From the NCBI RefSeq assembly GCF_011075055.1, contig NW_025401213.1, positions 1 to 64,000 on the forward strand: DNA of 64,000 nt. Reading direction: 5' to 3'. Both the position numbers and the translations under genes were made by a program. The stretch is from Mangifera indica (taxonomy: Eukaryota > Streptophyta > Magnoliopsida > Sapindales > Anacardiaceae). Numbering within the stretch: the first letter of the stretch is position 1; every line of letters begins with the position of its first letter. Below the pieces are notes generated by a model, which was not told the origin of the DNA, did not search any database, and saw nothing but the letters and a program-made list of their open reading frames with translations. Shown piece by piece: positions 61,355-64,000 of the stretch.

Positions 61355-62272
61355 TCCATATCACAGTGCTTGTAACCTGCTAAAATAATAAAATATGAAG
61401 TGCATGACAACTCAACATTTATAAGTGTATAGATTGGATCTTAACACTAGGGGTGTTCAAAATTATTCGATAACTGAATCGAACCACTTTTTAAATCGAA
61501 ACCCTAATCGAAAAATAGGTTATTCGAAAAATCGGTTCGGATATCGGTTCAAAAATATATAAAACCGAATTTTCGGTTCGGTTACCGGTTTGCCAAATTT
61601 TCAAAACCGGTTAACTGAACCGAATCGGTTTTTAAAAAATCGAATAAAAATTTAATAAAATATTAATAGAATATTGAATAAATTTTCAAAAAATTAGAAA
61701 AAAAATAATAAATATGATAATTTTTAAAATTCGGTTCAAAAAATTGGTTAACCGAAAATTCGGTTCGGTTAATTGATATTTTCGGTTCGGTTCAAAATCG
61801 GTTCGGTTTCGGTTCATGATTTTTTTTTAAACCGAAAATTCGGTTCGATTTAAAAAGTAGGCAAAGCGGTTCGGTTAATCGGTTTTGAACACCCCTACTT
61901 AACACAAGTCAATTGGTTTTGTGTAATATAGGTTTCAATCTTCATATTTGTAAACCCAATAGGTATTTTCGATATGGTATCAGAGCTTGAGTCAAACAGC
62001 GGGTCTAATAGTCTAAATATCTCTAGATACAAGTGACGATACACTTAACCAAAACCCAGCTAAACCGAAAGATAGGTATAATAGCCTAAGTGTTTGCACT
62101 TAAACGAGAGTGTTGAAGACTCAAATATAAAAAAAAAAGTCTCACATCTAATAAATTTGAGTAAGATAAGTGATATATAAGTGTGTAGATTAGATTTTAA
62201 CATAAGTTAATTGGTTTTATATAATACGAATTTTAATCTTTACACTTATAAGTATAATATATATTTTCAACA
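61355..62272 (+). mobile_element. TRIM-like miniature LTR retrotransposon, interrupted by a hAT MITE
   Basis: A perfect tRNA-iMet primer-binding site, TGGTATCAGAGC (61975-61986), follows an LTR-like end, and a second LTR-like copy (62111-62272, starting TGTTGAAGAC) lies only about 125 bp downstream. The two share 'ataagtgt.tagatt.gat', 'aagt.aattggtttt' and 'ttcaatctt'-like blocks. The first copy is split by the MITE at 61448-61897 and its left end is unclear. No coding capacity fits a terminal-repeat retrotransposon in miniature. Confidence 0.5.
61448..61897. mobile_element. hAT-type MITE with CGGTTCGGTT arms
   Basis: The 450-bp element starts TAGGGGTGTTCAAAATTATT and ends with the inverted partner GGTTTTGAACACCCCTA. 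A perfect 8-bp target duplication, cttaacac, flanks it (61440-61447 and 61898-61905). The arms hold many 'ttcggttcggtt' and 'aaccgaattttcgg' motifs. It is noncoding and inserted within the TRIM-like LTR. Confidence 0.92.
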
Positions 62273-62397
62273 ACAATGGACAAAAAAGAACTTGAGACCA
62301 CAGTCAGATTGAACTTGCAGTAGAATGACCAGACATAACACACAAAACTGCCAATGGGAAGAAGCACAAAAACCCAAATAAAACTAACAGAGGTATG

Positions 62398-62409
62398 GCT
62401 CTGATACCA
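62398..62409 (-). other. Isolated minus-strand primer-binding site of an LTR element
   Basis: The minus strand reads TGGTATCAGAGCC, preceded by an LTR-like end (…CCCCCACACA). It marks a remnant of another LTR element whose LTR would extend upward from 62411. No partner LTR is seen. Confidence 0.5.
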
Positions 62410-63013
62410 TGTGTGGGGGTTATCTAAGTTACAAATTAAGAGCATAGAAAGACAGGAGAAGACAAGCCAGAAAGCATATCAACATAAGGTTTCTGATTTC
62501 CACAACAAGCACAATTATATACGCGTTTGATTTTGATCATGAAGGGGCAGAAAGTTGAAGTTGCAGCTACTTGTAGACCCAACAAAAAATCTCTACCATT
62601 CATCACATCAGCTGTTTGATGATGATGATCACTAAAACTATCAGCTCCAATATTTCTATCGACAGGAGGTGCAAATGAGTTGAGTTTTTTTTGTTTTTTT
62701 GGCCCATTACTCTGGCTTATTAACTGGTGAGTCAACCAACCAAAACATATGGATGGACCTGTTAAGGCTCGTGAAGGCGTGACAAAAAGGGCCTTGAGCC
62801 GTATTGTGAGCCCTTCAATCCTAGCAGACCAACATGACCTTCTAAGCTCAACAATTGGCCCAACCACTAGGCACGGTGGACCACACTGAAGCTGCCTAGC
62901 ACGGGCTACTGCCATCTATACTGTATTGTGATGTATCTTAAATAATTAGTAAGTGCACTAATAACCAATTATTATATCAACGTCCATTACAAATATATGT
63001 TAATGTGTATGTG
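62410..63013. other. Retroelement-related spacer, no gene called
   Basis: A long minus-strand frame (62915-62436) is open but has no recognised domain and overlaps the putative LTR. 62700-62890 carries G/C-rich text ('gctcgtgaaggcgtgac', 'aagctgcctagcacgggc') like degenerate hAT MITE arms. Confidence 0.35.
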
Positions 63014-63400
63014 TAGAGGTGTCAAACGATCCAACCCCTATAATTTTGACACGACTTGTTTCGACCTAGGGCCTTGAGATAAGACTCACAAGCTGGCTTG
63101 AGACGACCTACTAAAAATATTAAAAAGTCATTTAAAAAAAAATTAATTAAGTAGTAAAAAAATTATAAAATTATAATTTAGTGCATTGACTCGTAAAAGC
63201 ATGTGAACTGACCACTAAAGGCCCTAATTGCCTTAGACAATGCCCAAACCCTGTGTTTTGTTGAGCTGACTCAACACGAAAGCCTGCCAAGTGGTGAGCC
63301 TCGGCCCAACCTGACATATGGGCTCGCCAAGTGGTGAGCCTCAGCTTGGCCTGACATGGGACCTGATAGGTCATGCCAAGATCGAGCTAACCTATTAACA
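63014..63400. repeat. Degenerate hAT-MITE-like repeat with internal ~40-bp duplication
   Basis: It starts TAGAGGTGTCAAACGATCCA, typical of hAT miniature ends, but the matching right end is missing. Inside, 'gccaagtggtgagcctc.gc', 'ccaacctgacat' and 'gggctc' are repeated twice with a ~40-bp period (about 63284-63362). Confidence 0.5.
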
Positions 63401-63585
63401 TGTTTATACAAATGTGTGTATGCAAGTAAAAAAGCTTCATGAAAGTAAACTCTTCAAATTAGGGGAAGGTTTGGTTTTTAAAATAGCTAACATATGAAAA
63501 ACGATATATTTTAAACTATATGTACCAAAATTTTGAATGTCCAATTAGATAACTAGATAATGTCATGTGATTGGGTTATTATAAA

Positions 63586-64000
63586 GGCCGAAAGACTTGT
63601 TCCACCCAATATTTGATGTAATTCCGAACTAATATCTATCAACTTTAAAAAACTTAGAATCTCACATAAAAAAACAATTTTCTGTTAAAACTCTTAGTTA
63701 GATATAACGATAAAAATCATTATTTCAATAATAATATTAAAAAAAAAATATAATTTATTATGCTTTCTCTCATAGATTTTGAAAAGTCACAAATTAAAAT
63801 ATTTTTAATTTTGAAAAGTGACTATTTCTCACCACCCCCTCCCCCCCAAAATCTAGGTTTTTTTCTCCCCTCTCTAGTTATCACTCCTCCAGTGATGTCC
63901 TCTTCCACCGTTTGGCCAGTCGACAGTTTTTCACCGTTGGGATTGTTTGACCGGCCGATTTATAGTTTAAATTGCATGAGAGACGACTCTTTGTGCGATG
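63586..64000. mobile_element. Foldback Mutator-like MITE, copy 5 (cut by window end)
   Basis: It begins GGCCGAAAGACTTGTTCCAC, the family end, preceded by tattataaa (63577-63585), which would be the left target duplication. The interior becomes GC-rich toward 63900-64000 as in copies 2 and 4. The right end lies beyond the window. Confidence 0.75.

Noticed and set aside
61448..61897. Considered as a copy of the GCTCGAGCTCG hAT MITE family
   Set aside because: The target duplication size is the same but terminal and subterminal motifs differ (GGTGTTCAAAA and CGGTTCGG), so it is a separate family.
62436..62915. 159-codon minus-strand frame
   Set aside because: No recognised domain; overlaps a putative LTR and MITE-like sequence; low-complexity ends. 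Possible chance opening.
1..64000. tRNA, rRNA and snRNA genes
   Set aside because: No cloverleaf-compatible stretch or rRNA-like sequence was recognised by eye; the tRNA-like words found are retroelement primer-binding sites. A tRNA scan would be decisive.

Overview
The window is nuclear DNA from a eudicot plant. Genes have many short introns with GT-AG borders, the gene families are plant-type (O-fucosyltransferase GT106, a DYW pentatricopeptide protein, a SUMO with plant-like exon structure), and the spacers are AT-rich and full of plant LTR retrotransposons, hAT and Mutator-type miniature elements. I cannot name the species.

Layout. 1-880 is a ~59-bp satellite with a five-monomer higher-order period. 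881-5720 is AT-rich spacer with a probable solo LTR and a foldback Mutator-like MITE. 5721-10845 (+) is a nine-exon plant O-fucosyltransferase gene whose last exon carries a 7-bp tandem duplication that shifts the frame. 11-20 kb is a graveyard of minus-strand Ty3/gypsy chromovirus pieces: an LTR-flanked pol remnant with no gag, an outer LTR with primer-binding site, and an LTR-gag-LTR-gag-LTR array. 21380-22244 is an 865-bp near-perfect foldback element. 22877-29529 (-) is an intact nine-exon TBC/Rab-GAP gene. 30.4-32.3 kb (-) is a dead hAT (DUF4371) transposase. 33138-35203 (-) is a dead DYW-class PPR gene. 37180-49460 (-) is an intact twelve-exon gene for a zinc finger/UBA/PUB protein, with a 5-kb Copia element sitting in its fourth intron. 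50333-51586 is a deleted hAT element that keeps part of a BED finger. 52.4-59.6 kb holds a repeated block carrying two SUMO copies: an intact one (58025-58465, -) and a broken one whose last exon lies inverted (54.97-55.6 kb). The right end has another foldback MITE, a TRIM-like element split by a hAT MITE, and the start of a fifth foldback MITE.

The host genes are not a pathway. Four of them (TBC, DYW-PPR, UBA/PUB, O-fucosyltransferase) resemble genes that I recall as near neighbours on Arabidopsis chromosome 1 (around At1g04830-At1g04910), so the window probably preserves an ancestral gene block that has been expanded by transposons. Within it the PPR gene has died and the fucosyltransferase is damaged. 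All exon borders were placed by eye using splice signals, reading frame and family similarity; no alignment or search was run.
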